Source of the DNA: Rudanella paleaurantiibacter | Lineage (GTDB): Bacteria > Bacteroidota > Bacteroidia > Cytophagales > Spirosomataceae | Reading direction: 5' to 3' | Assembly (NCBI RefSeq): GCF_009184635.1 | Contig: NZ_WELI01000001.1 | Location: 744,001 to 808,000 of the forward strand | DNA: 64,000 nucleotides | Part shown: positions 26,408 to 35,038 of the stretch, piece by piece | Position numbering within the stretch: position 1 is the stretch's first letter | How the letters are laid out: each line of letters opens with the position of its first letter | The notes under the pieces: model-generated | Seen by the model: only the letters and a program-made list of their open reading frames with translations | Told to the model about the DNA's origin: nothing | Database searches by the model: none | Made by a program: the position numbers and the translations under genes

Positions 26408-27037
26408 ATGTCTGTAGACCTGATTTATAAACATTTTCCGAAGCTTACCGAGAAGCAGCGCGAGCAGTTTGCGGCTCTGGATGGGCTGTATACCCATTGG
26501 AATGCGCAGATCAACGTGGTATCGCGGCAGGACATTGAGGCCCTGTACGAAAGACACGTGTTGCATTCGCTGGGTATTGCCAAGGTGATTCAGTTCAAGC
26601 CCGGCTCCGAGATTCTGGATGTTGGTACGGGGGGCGGTTTTCCGGGTATTCCGTTGGCTATTCTGTTTCCGCTGGTCGATTTTCACCTGGTTGATAGTAT
26701 CGGCAAGAAAATCAAAGTGGTGCAGGAGGTAGCCTCGGCCCTGGGCCTTCAGAACGTGAAGGCCGAACAGGCTCGGGTTGAGCACCTGAGCACGACCTAC
26801 GATTTTGTGGTGAGCCGGGCCGTAACGCGCCTGAAACCGTTTATGGGCTGGGTCCGCTATAAAATTCGGAAGGTGGGTAACAACGACCTGCCCAATGGCG
26901 TTCTTTACCTCAAAGGGGGCGATTTGGCCGAGGAATTGGCCGAAATCCCTGATAAGTACCGCATGTTCAACCTCTCTGACTATTTTGAGGGCGAATTCTT
27001 CGAGACCAAAAAAGTAATTTACGTACCTAAAAAATGA
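26408..27037 (+). CDS. rsmG: 16S rRNA (guanine-527-N7)-methyltransferase
   Basis: 209 residues. SAM-binding ILDVGTGGGFPGIPLAILFP (glycine-rich loop) and VSRAVTRLKPF after the central strand are the RsmG signatures, and NVVSRQDIEALYERHVLHSL near the N-terminus matches the family's conserved 'R(D)..hlyerHihdSL' stretch. It methylates G527 in the 530 loop of 16S rRNA; loss gives low-level streptomycin resistance in other bacteria. ATG 26408. Its stop codon (27035-27037) touches the left arm of the next inverted repeat. Confidence 0.93.
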   Translation: MSVDLIYKHFPKLTEKQREQFAALDGLYTHWNAQINVVSRQDIEALYERHVLHSLGIAKVIQFKPGSEILDVGTGGGFPGIPLAILFPLVDFHLVDSIGKKIKVVQEVASALGLQNVKAEQARVEHLSTTYDFVVSRAVTRLKPFMGWVRYKIRKVGNNDLPNGVLYLKGGDLAEELAEIPDKYRMFNLSDYFEGEFFETKKVIYVPKK

Positions 27038-27125
27038 GTTTACAGTTTAGGGTTTACAGTTTTCAGTGCGCTAACCGGTTTGAATGCGTAAGCCAACTGA
27101 AAACTGTAAACCTCAAACTGTAAAC
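27038..27125. repeat. Inverted repeat of GTTTACAGTTT words after rsmG
   Basis: Arms 27038-27068 and 27095-27125 match in 28 of 31 bases (GTTTACAGTTTAGGGTTTAC on the left), with the word GTTTACAGTTT occurring twice per arm. Loop of 26. The left arm starts directly at the base after the rsmG stop codon, and the right arm ends ten bases before the next ATG. Confidence 0.85.
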
Positions 27126-27134
27126 CGAAAAAAA

Positions 27135-27443
27135 ATGAGCGAACGTTTCTATTCCAGCAGTTTCAAAGATCCGATCAACCGCGATGTGGTTGAGTTTTCC
27201 GACAAGGGTGTCACCTTCCGGGTGAAACGACTCATCGGCGGAACGGACAACTTTGTGTTCTACTCCGATATTTCGGGCGTTGAGATCGACAATGGCCTGT
27301 TCTTTTCGACGATCCGGGTTATTCCACGGGCGCGGCCCGAAATCGTCATTCGGAACTTCTCGAAAGGTGACGCCCGGCGGGTGAAGGAGCTTATTTTGGC
27401 TAATGTACCCAGCCACCGTCCCGATCCGTACGGAAATCGATAA
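27135..27443 (+). CDS. Small PH-like domain protein, function unknown
   Basis: 102 residues from ATG 27135; the longer frame to 27084 would translate the repeat. A beta-rich pattern (VEFSDKGVTFRVKRLIGG, NFVFYSDISGVEIDNGLFFS, STIRVIPRARPEIVIRNFS) followed by an amphipathic helix (DARRVKELILANVPS) resembles the bacterial PH-domain fold. No membrane segment. Function unknown; I would not go beyond the fold suggestion. Confidence 0.6.
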   Translation: MSERFYSSSFKDPINRDVVEFSDKGVTFRVKRLIGGTDNFVFYSDISGVEIDNGLFFSTIRVIPRARPEIVIRNFSKGDARRVKELILANVPSHRPDPYGNR

Positions 27444-27559
27444 TTTTTTTGCCCGCACCGGTCTGCCAATACTCGTTGATTGTCATTTAGTTGTTGTCGA
27501 CAGAAACCGGGTAAAAGCAGAAATTAGGCTGTTGCGGGCAATTTTTTTCGGTCAGGCTC

Positions 27560-27590
27560 TTGCGCGACGTCAATTTTCGCTCTACTTTTG
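27560..27590 (+). promoter_or_regulatory. Promoter of tRNA-Asn
   Basis: TTG (27560-27562) and TACTTTTG (27583-27590) are separated by 20 bases; both elements fit the Bacteroidota consensus. Predicted start near 27597, 30 bases ahead of the mature tRNA. This is the best-formed promoter in the window. Confidence 0.7.
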
Positions 27591-27626
27591 CACCACAATA
27601 CGACGGAGACGCACCGGTTGTGACAG

Positions 27627-27700
27627 TCCCGAATAGCTCAGTCGGTTAGAGCATCTGACTGTTAATCAGAGGGTCGCTGGTTCGAGCCCAGCTTCGGGAG
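27627..27700 (+). tRNA. tRNA-Asn (anticodon GTT)
   Basis: 74 nucleotides. Acceptor TCCCGAA (27627-27633) pairs with TTCGGGA (27693-27699), discriminator G at 27700. The D-arm contains AGCTCAGTCGGTTAGAGC, the anticodon stem TCTGA/TCAGA encloses CTGTTAA with anticodon GTT at 27661-27663, and the T-arm is GCTGGTTCGAGCCCAGC. CCA is not encoded. It stands as a single-gene unit with its own promoter and terminator, just upstream of the type I restriction-modification genes. Confidence 0.97.
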
Positions 27701-27710
27701 CCCAAAACAG

Positions 27711-27746
27711 AAAAGCCGCTTGCAAGTAATTGCAAGCGGCTTTTTC
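27711..27746 (+). terminator. Intrinsic terminator of tRNA-Asn
   Basis: AAAAGCCGCTTGCAA (27711-27725) and TTGCAAGCGGCTTTT (27730-27744) are perfect 15-base complements around GTAA, ending in a run of five T. Confidence 0.93.
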
Positions 27747-27773
27747 ATTCGCACAATCTGAGCTATACCTAGC

Positions 27774-29273
27774 GTGCAACTACAGCTTAACCTCACGAAA
27801 GTATCCCTTTCTCAACTTGAACAATACCTCGCTAAAGCCGCCTGGATTCTGAAAGGGCCTGTCGGGGCGTCCGACTTCAAGGCGTATATCTTCCCGATGC
27901 TGTTCTTCAAGCGCATATCCGACGTATACGACGAAGAGTATCAGTTGGCGCTCGACGAATCGGGCGGGGATGAAGAGTATGCCTCGCTGCCCGAGTTTCA
28001 CCGGTTCACTATACCGGAAGGGTGCCACTGGAAAGACGTCCGTGAAACGACCGTCAACGTCGGGCTGGCGCTCGAACGGGCGTTTCGGGGGATTGAGCAG
28101 GCCAATCAGGAGTACCTGTACGGTATCTTCGGCGATGCGCAGTGGAGCAACAAAAACATGCTCTCCGACCACCTGCTCATCAACCTGGTCGAACACTTTT
28201 CGCAATACAACCTTGCCAACTCCAACGTCGACCCCGACATACTCGGGCAGGCGTATGAATACCTCATCAAGCACTTTGCCGACCTGACCAACAAGAAGGC
28301 CGGTGAATTCTACACGCCCCGCTCGGTGGTGCATTTGATGGGCCTCATTATCGACGCCCACGAAGGCGAAAGCATTTATGACCCCGCCTGCGGTACGGGT
28401 GGGATGCTGCTCGAATCCATCAACCACCTGAAGGAAAACGGCGAAGACTACCGGACGCTGAAGCTCTACGGACAGGAGAAAAACCTGACCTCCTCGTCCA
28501 TTGCCCGCATGAACATGTTCCTGCACGGCATCGAGGATTTCCAGATTGCGCGGGGCGATACGCTCCGCACCCCGGCTTTCTTTGCGGGCGATGCGCTGAA
28601 AACCTTCGACTGCGTGATTGCCAATCCGCCATTCTCGCTCAAAGAATGGGGTTCCGACAACTGGGTGAATGACCCCTACGGCCGCAACATCGCCGGTACG
28701 CCCCCCGACAGCAACGGCGATATGGCCTGGGTGCAGCACATGGTAAAGTCCATGAACGACCATACCGGGCGTATGGCGGTGGTGCTGCCGCACGGGGCCC
28801 TGTTCCGCAAGGGGGCCGAAGGCAGCATCCGCGAAGCGCTTATCCGCATGGATCTGCTCGAAGCGGTCATTGGCCTGGCCCCGAACATCTTCTACGGCAC
28901 CCAATTGGCCGCCTGCATCATGGTGTTCCGCCGACGCAAAGCCACCGACCGCCAGCAAAAGGTGCTGTTTATCGACGGGTCGGCGCAGATGCGCGTGGGC
29001 CGGGCGCAAAACTTTCTGGAAAAAGAACACGTCGATCAGCTCTTTGGCTGGTATGCCGCCTTCGAGGATGTAACAGACTACGTGAAGGTGGTCGGGCTGA
29101 ACGACATTGCCGCCAACGACTTTAACCTGAACATTCCGCTGTATATCGAGAAGTCGGTGGAGGACAACCTGCCGAGCGTCGACGAAGCCCTCGCCGACCT
29201 GAAAACCGCCTGGGCCGAGTGCCAGCAAGCCGAAGCGATGTTTCTGGAGAAGCTATCAAAATTTATTGAGTGA
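27774..29273 (+). CDS. hsdM: Type I restriction-modification methyltransferase subunit, copy 1
   Basis: 499 residues, starting at GTG 27774 (no ATG nearby in frame). The N-terminal helical domain has LEQYLAKAAWILKGPVGASD and YIFPMLFFKRISD, hallmark HsdM. SAM site DPACGTGGM (203-211), preceded by GEFYTPRSVV (177-186); catalytic NPPF (284-287) is the N6-adenine type. With HsdS it methylates one adenine per strand of a bipartite recognition site. It is followed, after an inverted repeat, by a second HsdM that shares the whole motif order but has diverged throughout. The TGA stop lies in the left arm of that repeat. Confidence 0.95.
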   Translation: MQLQLNLTKVSLSQLEQYLAKAAWILKGPVGASDFKAYIFPMLFFKRISDVYDEEYQLALDESGGDEEYASLPEFHRFTIPEGCHWKDVRETTVNVGLALERAFRGIEQANQEYLYGIFGDAQWSNKNMLSDHLLINLVEHFSQYNLANSNVDPDILGQAYEYLIKHFADLTNKKAGEFYTPRSVVHLMGLIIDAHEGESIYDPACGTGGMLLESINHLKENGEDYRTLKLYGQEKNLTSSSIARMNMFLHGIEDFQIARGDTLRTPAFFAGDALKTFDCVIANPPFSLKEWGSDNWVNDPYGRNIAGTPPDSNGDMAWVQHMVKSMNDHTGRMAVVLPHGALFRKGAEGSIREALIRMDLLEAVIGLAPNIFYGTQLAACIMVFRRRKATDRQQKVLFIDGSAQMRVGRAQNFLEKEHVDQLFGWYAAFEDVTDYVKVVGLNDIAANDFNLNIPLYIEKSVEDNLPSVDEALADLKTAWAECQQAEAMFLEKLSKFIE

Positions 29274-29354
29274 ATGAGTGATTGAGCGATTGAGTGGGTC
29301 ACCTTCAGCCTATGCATTGGTGTATTAACCCGCTCAATCACTCATTCACTCAAT
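29265..29354. repeat. Perfect 24-bp inverted repeat inside the hsd operon
   Basis: Arms 29265-29288 and 29331-29354 are exact reverse complements (left arm starts ATTGAGTGAATGAGTGATTG). The words GAGTGAATGAGTGATTGAG continue beyond the arms to 29365. The TGA stop of hsdM copy 1 (29271-29273) sits in the left arm, and the next ATG is 22 bases beyond the right arm. It may pause or terminate transcription between the two hsdM genes. Confidence 0.92.
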
Positions 29355-29376
29355 CACTCATTCACCCATCCCCCCC

Positions 29377-30840
29377 ATGACCCAACAACAACTCGAAAAA
29401 TACCTCTGGGGCGCGGCTACGTACCTGCGGGGACATATCGACGCCGGCGACTATAAACAATACATCTTCCCGCTGCTGTTCTTCAAACGCGTATCCGACG
29501 TGTACGACGAAGAATTTGAACAGGCCATGCAGGAAAGCGACGGCGACCTCGAATACGCGGCTTTTGAAGAAAACCACCGCTTCCAGATTCCGAAAGGGGC
29601 GCACTGGAACGACGTGCGCGAGGTGACCACCAACGTGGGCGTGGCCCTACAGGACGCCATGCGGGCCATCGAAAAAGCTAACCCCGAAACGCTGTTCGGG
29701 ATTTTTGGCGATGCCAACTGGACCAACAAGGACCGCCTGAGCGACGAAACGCTCATTAACCTCATTGAGCACTATTCGCAGCACAAACTGAACCTGCACA
29801 GCGTACCCGACGACCAACTGGGCAACGGCTACGAATACCTCATCAAGCAGTTTGCCGACGATAGCGGGCACACGGCCGCCGAGTTTTACACCAACCGGAC
29901 CGTGGTGCGCCTGATGACGCTCATGATGGACCCGCAGCCGGGCGAGAGCGTCTACGACCCCACCTGCGGCTCGGGTGGGCTGCTGCTCAACTGCGCCCTG
30001 CAACTCAAACACGCGGGCAAGGAATACCGCTCGCTGAAGCTCTACGGGCAGGAAATCAACCTGATTACCTCGGCCATTGCCCGCATGAATATGTTTATGC
30101 ACGGCATTGAGGAGTTTCAGATTATCCGGGGCGACACCCTCGCCGAACCGGGCCTGCTCGAAAACGACGCCCTCAAAACGTTCAACGTCATTCTGGCCAA
30201 CCCGCCTTACTCCATTAAGGCCTGGAACCGCAACGCCTTTGCTGCCGACCCCTACGGCCGCAACCTCTGGGGTACACCCCCGCAGGGCTGCGCCGATTAT
30301 GCGTTTCAGCAGCATATCCAGAAAAGCCTCGACCCGCGCAACGGGCGGTCGATCTCGCTGTGGCCGCACGGCATTCTGTTCCGCGACTCGGAAGCCGACA
30401 TGCGCCGGAAGATGATTGAAAGCGACATTGTGGAGTGCGTGATTGGGCTGGGGCCGAACCTGTTCTATAACTCGCCAATGGAGGCCTGTTTGCTGGTGAC
30501 CAATAACCACAAAACCCCGCAGCAGCAAGGCAAAATCCTGTTTATCAACGCCGTGAAGGAAGTGCGGCAGGACAAAACGCTGGCTCTGCTCGAAGAACAC
30601 CACATCCAGAAAATCCTGACGGCTTACCGGAGCTTTACCGATAGCGATGGATTCTGTAAAGTCGTAGACATTGACGATATTTTGCAGAATGGCGGCAAAC
30701 TGGCCATTAACCTGTACGTACAGCCGGGGCAGGAAACAACCGCTTCGGAACGCACGTTTGAACAGGCATTTAGCGACTGGCAACAAAGCAGCAACGCCCT
30801 GAAAACATCCATGAACGAATTATTTGACTTGCTGGCATAA
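29377..30840 (+). CDS. hsdM: Type I restriction-modification methyltransferase subunit, copy 2
   Basis: 487 residues. Same architecture as copy 1: YLWGAATYLRGHIDAGDYKQ, YIFPLLFFKRVSDVYDEE, SAM site DPTCGSGG (194-201) and NPPY (275-278), so it should be an active adenine-N6 enzyme. Differences from copy 1 run through the protein; the normally conserved FYTPR has become FYTNR, and the C-terminus differs most. It overlaps hsdS by one base (TAATG), so this copy, not copy 1, is translationally tied to HsdS. Whether the two copies form mixed M2S complexes or serve different partners cannot be told here. Confidence 0.93.
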   Translation: MTQQQLEKYLWGAATYLRGHIDAGDYKQYIFPLLFFKRVSDVYDEEFEQAMQESDGDLEYAAFEENHRFQIPKGAHWNDVREVTTNVGVALQDAMRAIEKANPETLFGIFGDANWTNKDRLSDETLINLIEHYSQHKLNLHSVPDDQLGNGYEYLIKQFADDSGHTAAEFYTNRTVVRLMTLMMDPQPGESVYDPTCGSGGLLLNCALQLKHAGKEYRSLKLYGQEINLITSAIARMNMFMHGIEEFQIIRGDTLAEPGLLENDALKTFNVILANPPYSIKAWNRNAFAADPYGRNLWGTPPQGCADYAFQQHIQKSLDPRNGRSISLWPHGILFRDSEADMRRKMIESDIVECVIGLGPNLFYNSPMEACLLVTNNHKTPQQQGKILFINAVKEVRQDKTLALLEEHHIQKILTAYRSFTDSDGFCKVVDIDDILQNGGKLAINLYVQPGQETTASERTFEQAFSDWQQSSNALKTSMNELFDLLA

Positions 30841-32027
30841 TGGTAGCGGAACCGATACAGACGACACTTTCAATTGATAAATCAGGCTGGAAAAAAATAA
30901 AGTTGGGCGACGTGGTGCGCGAAGTGCGCGAAACGGCCAAAGACCCCGTAGCCGAAGGGCTGGAACGGGTTATTGGCCTGGAACATCTGGAACCCGAAAG
31001 CCTGCACATAAAAGCGTGGGGGTCTATTGCGAATGCAACCACGTTTACCAAAAAATTCCGTAAAGGGCAGATGCTTTTTGGCCGACGCCGGGCGTACCTA
31101 AAAAAGGCAGCCTTGGCCACCTTCGACGGCATTTGTTCGGGGGATATTACTGTACTGGAAGCCAAAAGCGGCTTATTGCCGGAGCTATTACCGTTCCTAA
31201 TTCAGAATGATAAATTCTTTGAATTGGCCATTAAAAACTCCGCTGGTTCGCTGTCGCCCCGTGCCAAATTCAACGACTTTGCCGATTACGAATTCCTCCT
31301 CCCGCCCAAAGACCAACAAGAACAAATCGCTGAACTGCTTTGGGCTGGGGATGAGGCTTTACAAAGTTCTAACACAGCCCTATGTAGTTTGAATGAAGTT
31401 CGCTTAGCAGTAAGACGGAATGCAGTTTGTGACAAAGCTCATCAAAGAGTACCGCTTTCAGAAATTTTGCAAGGCATTACTGCTGGTAGGAGCTTAAATG
31501 GAGTAAACACACCCGCAGAAAATGGAAACAAAGGTGTACTGAAAGTCAGCGCAGTTGGGCCCAACGGTTTTGAACCTCTGGAAAACAAATTATTGGATAA
31601 TGGAGAAGAGTTTTTACCAAGATTCAAAGTCAACAAAGATGATTTACTAATCACAAGAGCAAATACAACTGAACTTGTTGGTAGAGTTTGTCTTGTAGAA
31701 GATGATTATCCCAACTTAATGTTGTGCGATAAAACTTTAAGATTAGATATTAAGGTTCAAAAAGCATCAAAACTGTTCTTACTTGAAGCCCTTCTCAGTC
31801 TTGAGACAAGAGCACAAATTGAAGGCGTTGCAACAGGAACAGGAGGTGCAATGAAGAACATTTCGCAACCCGAAATAATGGCTTTGAAGATTCCACTACC
31901 AGATTACAATACTCAGCTTACGATAGCAGAAAAGATAGCAAGCGTAATTGAGAACCGAAAAGCTATTATTGAAAATATAACTCAGCTTTCAAGGCTCCAA
32001 AAATCCCTAATCAACCAGTTCTTTTAA
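30840..32027 (+). CDS. hsdS: Type I restriction-modification specificity subunit
   Basis: 395 residues with two target-recognition domains, about residues 15-165 and 200-365, each followed by a coiled-coil spacer (PPKDQQEQIAELLWAGDEAL and PDYNTQLTIAEKIASVIENR). The repeated 'LPP-Q..IA' pattern is typical. It sets the DNA sequence recognised. The first half has about 53% GC like its neighbours, while the second half (about 31380-32020) falls to 35-40% GC and changes codon use, which suggests a recognition-domain swap. The ATG overlaps the hsdM copy 2 stop by one base. Confidence 0.93.
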   Translation: MVAEPIQTTLSIDKSGWKKIKLGDVVREVRETAKDPVAEGLERVIGLEHLEPESLHIKAWGSIANATTFTKKFRKGQMLFGRRRAYLKKAALATFDGICSGDITVLEAKSGLLPELLPFLIQNDKFFELAIKNSAGSLSPRAKFNDFADYEFLLPPKDQQEQIAELLWAGDEALQSSNTALCSLNEVRLAVRRNAVCDKAHQRVPLSEILQGITAGRSLNGVNTPAENGNKGVLKVSAVGPNGFEPLENKLLDNGEEFLPRFKVNKDDLLITRANTTELVGRVCLVEDDYPNLMLCDKTLRLDIKVQKASKLFLLEALLSLETRAQIEGVATGTGGAMKNISQPEIMALKIPLPDYNTQLTIAEKIASVIENRKAIIENITQLSRLQKSLINQFF

Positions 32028-32059
32028 GCACCAACGTACCTGAACCTATCCCACCCACC

Positions 32060-35032
32060 ATGGCTTTTAACGAACTCAACACCGTCGAACATTACATCAT
32101 TCAGCAACTTGCTGGCCTCAACCTCAACAGCCGCCATTGGGCCGAAGACAAACCCGCCTATGGCTACGAGTGGCAGTACCAACCGGCTTCGGCCATTGGG
32201 CGGGGCGTCAACGAGGTACTGGTTGAGCCTGAGTTGCGGGCGGCCCTCATCCGGCTCAACCCCGACATCGCCCAGAACCCGGCCTTTGCCGATGAGGTAA
32301 TCTATAAACTCCGGGCCATCCTGATTTCCGTCAATCAGGTGGGGCTGGTGCGGGCCAACGAGGAGTTTGCCAAATGGCTCACGGGCGAGAAAACCATGCC
32401 CTTCGGCCCCAACAACCGGCACGTACCGGTGCGGCTCATCGCCTTCGAACCCGAGCAGGCCGGGCTAAACCGCTACGTAGTCACCAATCAGTACCGCGTG
32501 CACCACCACGAAACCAAGATCCCCGACATTGTGCTGCTCATCAACGGCATTCCGGTGGTGGTGGGCGAGGCCAAAACGCCCATTCGCCCGTCGGTGTCGT
32601 GGCTCGATGGAGCGCACGAAATCCACAGCATCTACGAGAATGCCGTGCCGCAGTTGTTTGTGCCCAACATCCTGTCGTTTGCCACCGAAGGCAAGGAGTT
32701 TTACTACGGCTCGGTGCGCTGCCCGCTGGAGTTCTGGTCGCCCTGGCGGCTCGAAGAAGCCCGCAGCGATCTGATCAAACAACTCGGGCTCGGGCAGGTT
32801 GGCGACGAACTGAGTAACCTGCTGCATCCCCGGCGGCTGCTCGATATTCTACAAAACTTCACACTCTATTCCACCGACAAGAAAAAACGGCGCATCAAGG
32901 TCGTGTGCCGCTATCAGCAGTACGAAGGGGCCAACAAGATTGTGGAGCGCGTCCGGGAAGGCCGCGTCAAAAAGGGCCTTATCTGGCATTTTCAGGGCTC
33001 GGGCAAGTCGCTGCTGATGGTGTTTGCCGCGCAGAAGCTCCGCAAAACTCCCGAACTGAAAAGCCCCACGGTGATTATCCTGGTTGACCGCACCGACCTC
33101 GACACCCAGATTTCGGGGACGTTCAATGCCGCCGACGTCCCCAACGTGCAACCTACCGAGAGCATCGGCGAGCTGCACGACCTGCTCGAAAAAGACACCC
33201 GAAAGATTCTGATTTCGACCATCCACAAGTTCCGCGACGCCCGGGCGGACATGAACGCCCGTGACAACATCATTGTGCTGGTCGACGAGGCCCACCGCAC
33301 GCAGGAGGGCGATTTGGGGCGCAAGATGCGGGCGGCATTGCCCAACGCGTTTTTGTTTGGCCTCACGGGTACGCCCGTCAACAAAGCCGATAAGAACACC
33401 TTCTGGGCGTTTGGGTCGGAAGAAGACGAAAAAGGCTACCTCTCGCGCTACACCTTTCAGGACTCCCTGCGCGACAAGGCCACGCTACCGCTTCACTTCG
33501 AGCCGCGCTTGGTGGATGTTCACGTCGACAAAGCCACGATCGACAAGCTGTTCAAGGAACTGAAAGATGATGCCGCCCTGACCGACGACGAAGCCGACGC
33601 CCTGAGCAAAAAAGCCGCCCAAATGTCGGCCTTTCTGAAATCGCCCGAGCGGGTGCGGCAGATTGTGGAAGACATCGTGAAGCACTTCCGGGAAAAAGTG
33701 ATGCCGCACGGTTTCAAGGCCATGATTGTCACGCCCGACCGCTTTGCCTGCGTGCAGTACAAGGAAGAACTCGACAAGCACTTCGTGACTGAAGCCAGCC
33801 GGGTCGTCATTTCGACCTCGGCCAACGACGACTTCGATTTCAAGCAAAAGTGGGCCACCGACAAGGCGCAGCAGGAAAAGATTACGGATGAGTTCAACGA
33901 CCCGAACTCCCCGCTGAAGTTCATCATCGTGACGGCCAAGCTGTTGACCGGCTTCGACGCACCGATTCTGCAAACGATGTACCTCGACAAGTCGCTTAAA
34001 GACCACACCTTGTTGCAGGCCATTTGCCGGGCCAACCGCCTGTTTCCCAACAAGACCTTCGGCCGCATTGTCGATTACTTCGGCGTGTTCGACGATGCCG
34101 CTGCCGCCCTGCAATTCGACGACGAGATGGTAAAGAAAGTGGTGAGCAACTTACAGGAGCTGCGCGACAAGCTGCCCCAAGCCATGCAGGATTGCCTCAA
34201 ACACTTCGTCGGTGTCGACCGCACGCTCGTAGGTTTTGAAGGGCTCGAAGCCGCCCAGAACGCCATCCGCACCGACGAACAGAAAGACGCCTTTGCCGTC
34301 GATTACAAGTACCTGACCAAGATTTGGGAATCGCTCTCACCCGACGACGTACTCAATCCGTATCAGGCTGATTACAAGTGGCTGTCGCAGGTTTATGAGT
34401 CCGTGAAGCCCACCGCCGACAACATCGGCAAGCTGCTGTGGTTCCGGCTCGGGGCGCAGACCACCAAACTCATCCACGAAAATATCCACGTCGGCGGCAT
34501 CGACGACCTGGAAGAATTTATCCTGGATGCCGACGTCATCGACGACCTGTTCAAGAACCCGAATTCAAAAAAGGTCAAGCAACTCGAAAAAGAGCTGATC
34601 CGGCGCTGGAACAAGCACGCGGGCAACCCTAATTTCAAAGCCCTCAGCGAACGGTTGGAAGATTTGCGTGATAAGGCTGAAAAGGGACTCATTTCGAGCA
34701 TCGAATTCATCAAAGAGTTGTGTAAGCTGGCGAAAGAGACGCTACAGGCTGAGAAAGAGGTAGAGCCGATCAGCAACCAGAAATCAGCCACAACTGCCCT
34801 GACAGAGCTATTCCTGGAACTGAAAACAGACGAAACCCCCGCTGTAGTGGAGCGAATCGTTAGAGACATTGACCAGATTGTAAAAGTGGTTCGATTTGAT
34901 GGCTGGCAAACCACGGCCTCGGGCGAACGGGAAGTGCAGAAATCGTTGCGGCAAGCTTTGCTGAAATACAGTCTTCACAAGGATCAGCCTTTATTTGAGC
35001 GGGCGTATGGGTATATTAAAGAGTATTACTAA
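32060..35032 (+). CDS. hsdR: Type I restriction enzyme R subunit (translocase/nuclease)
   Basis: 990 residues. N-terminal PD-(D/E)xK nuclease: D156, E170 and K172 in KIPDIVLLINGIPVVVGEAK. SF2 motor: Walker A FQGSGKS (311-317), DEAH box (409-412), motif III LTGTP, then LLTGFDAPILQTMYLDK and the arginine-finger motif QAICRANRL. The C-terminal 250 residues are helical and would bind the M2S core. It pulls DNA past the complex and cuts at a distance when the site is unmethylated. Thirty-two bases after hsdS, in the same operon. Complete and without damage. Confidence 0.95.
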   Translation: MAFNELNTVEHYIIQQLAGLNLNSRHWAEDKPAYGYEWQYQPASAIGRGVNEVLVEPELRAALIRLNPDIAQNPAFADEVIYKLRAILISVNQVGLVRANEEFAKWLTGEKTMPFGPNNRHVPVRLIAFEPEQAGLNRYVVTNQYRVHHHETKIPDIVLLINGIPVVVGEAKTPIRPSVSWLDGAHEIHSIYENAVPQLFVPNILSFATEGKEFYYGSVRCPLEFWSPWRLEEARSDLIKQLGLGQVGDELSNLLHPRRLLDILQNFTLYSTDKKKRRIKVVCRYQQYEGANKIVERVREGRVKKGLIWHFQGSGKSLLMVFAAQKLRKTPELKSPTVIILVDRTDLDTQISGTFNAADVPNVQPTESIGELHDLLEKDTRKILISTIHKFRDARADMNARDNIIVLVDEAHRTQEGDLGRKMRAALPNAFLFGLTGTPVNKADKNTFWAFGSEEDEKGYLSRYTFQDSLRDKATLPLHFEPRLVDVHVDKATIDKLFKELKDDAALTDDEADALSKKAAQMSAFLKSPERVRQIVEDIVKHFREKVMPHGFKAMIVTPDRFACVQYKEELDKHFVTEASRVVISTSANDDFDFKQKWATDKAQQEKITDEFNDPNSPLKFIIVTAKLLTGFDAPILQTMYLDKSLKDHTLLQAICRANRLFPNKTFGRIVDYFGVFDDAAAALQFDDEMVKKVVSNLQELRDKLPQAMQDCLKHFVGVDRTLVGFEGLEAAQNAIRTDEQKDAFAVDYKYLTKIWESLSPDDVLNPYQADYKWLSQVYESVKPTADNIGKLLWFRLGAQTTKLIHENIHVGGIDDLEEFILDADVIDDLFKNPNSKKVKQLEKELIRRWNKHAGNPNFKALSERLEDLRDKAEKGLISSIEFIKELCKLAKETLQAEKEVEPISNQKSATTALTELFLELKTDETPAVVERIVRDIDQIVKVVRFDGWQTTASGEREVQKSLRQALLKYSLHKDQPLFERAYGYIKEYY

Positions 35033-35038
35033 CCCCCC

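Noticed and set aside
27780-29228. A 482-codon open frame on the minus strand across hsdM copy 1
   Set aside because: It mirrors the third-codon bias of the GC-rich coding strand; the plus-strand product has all HsdM motifs.
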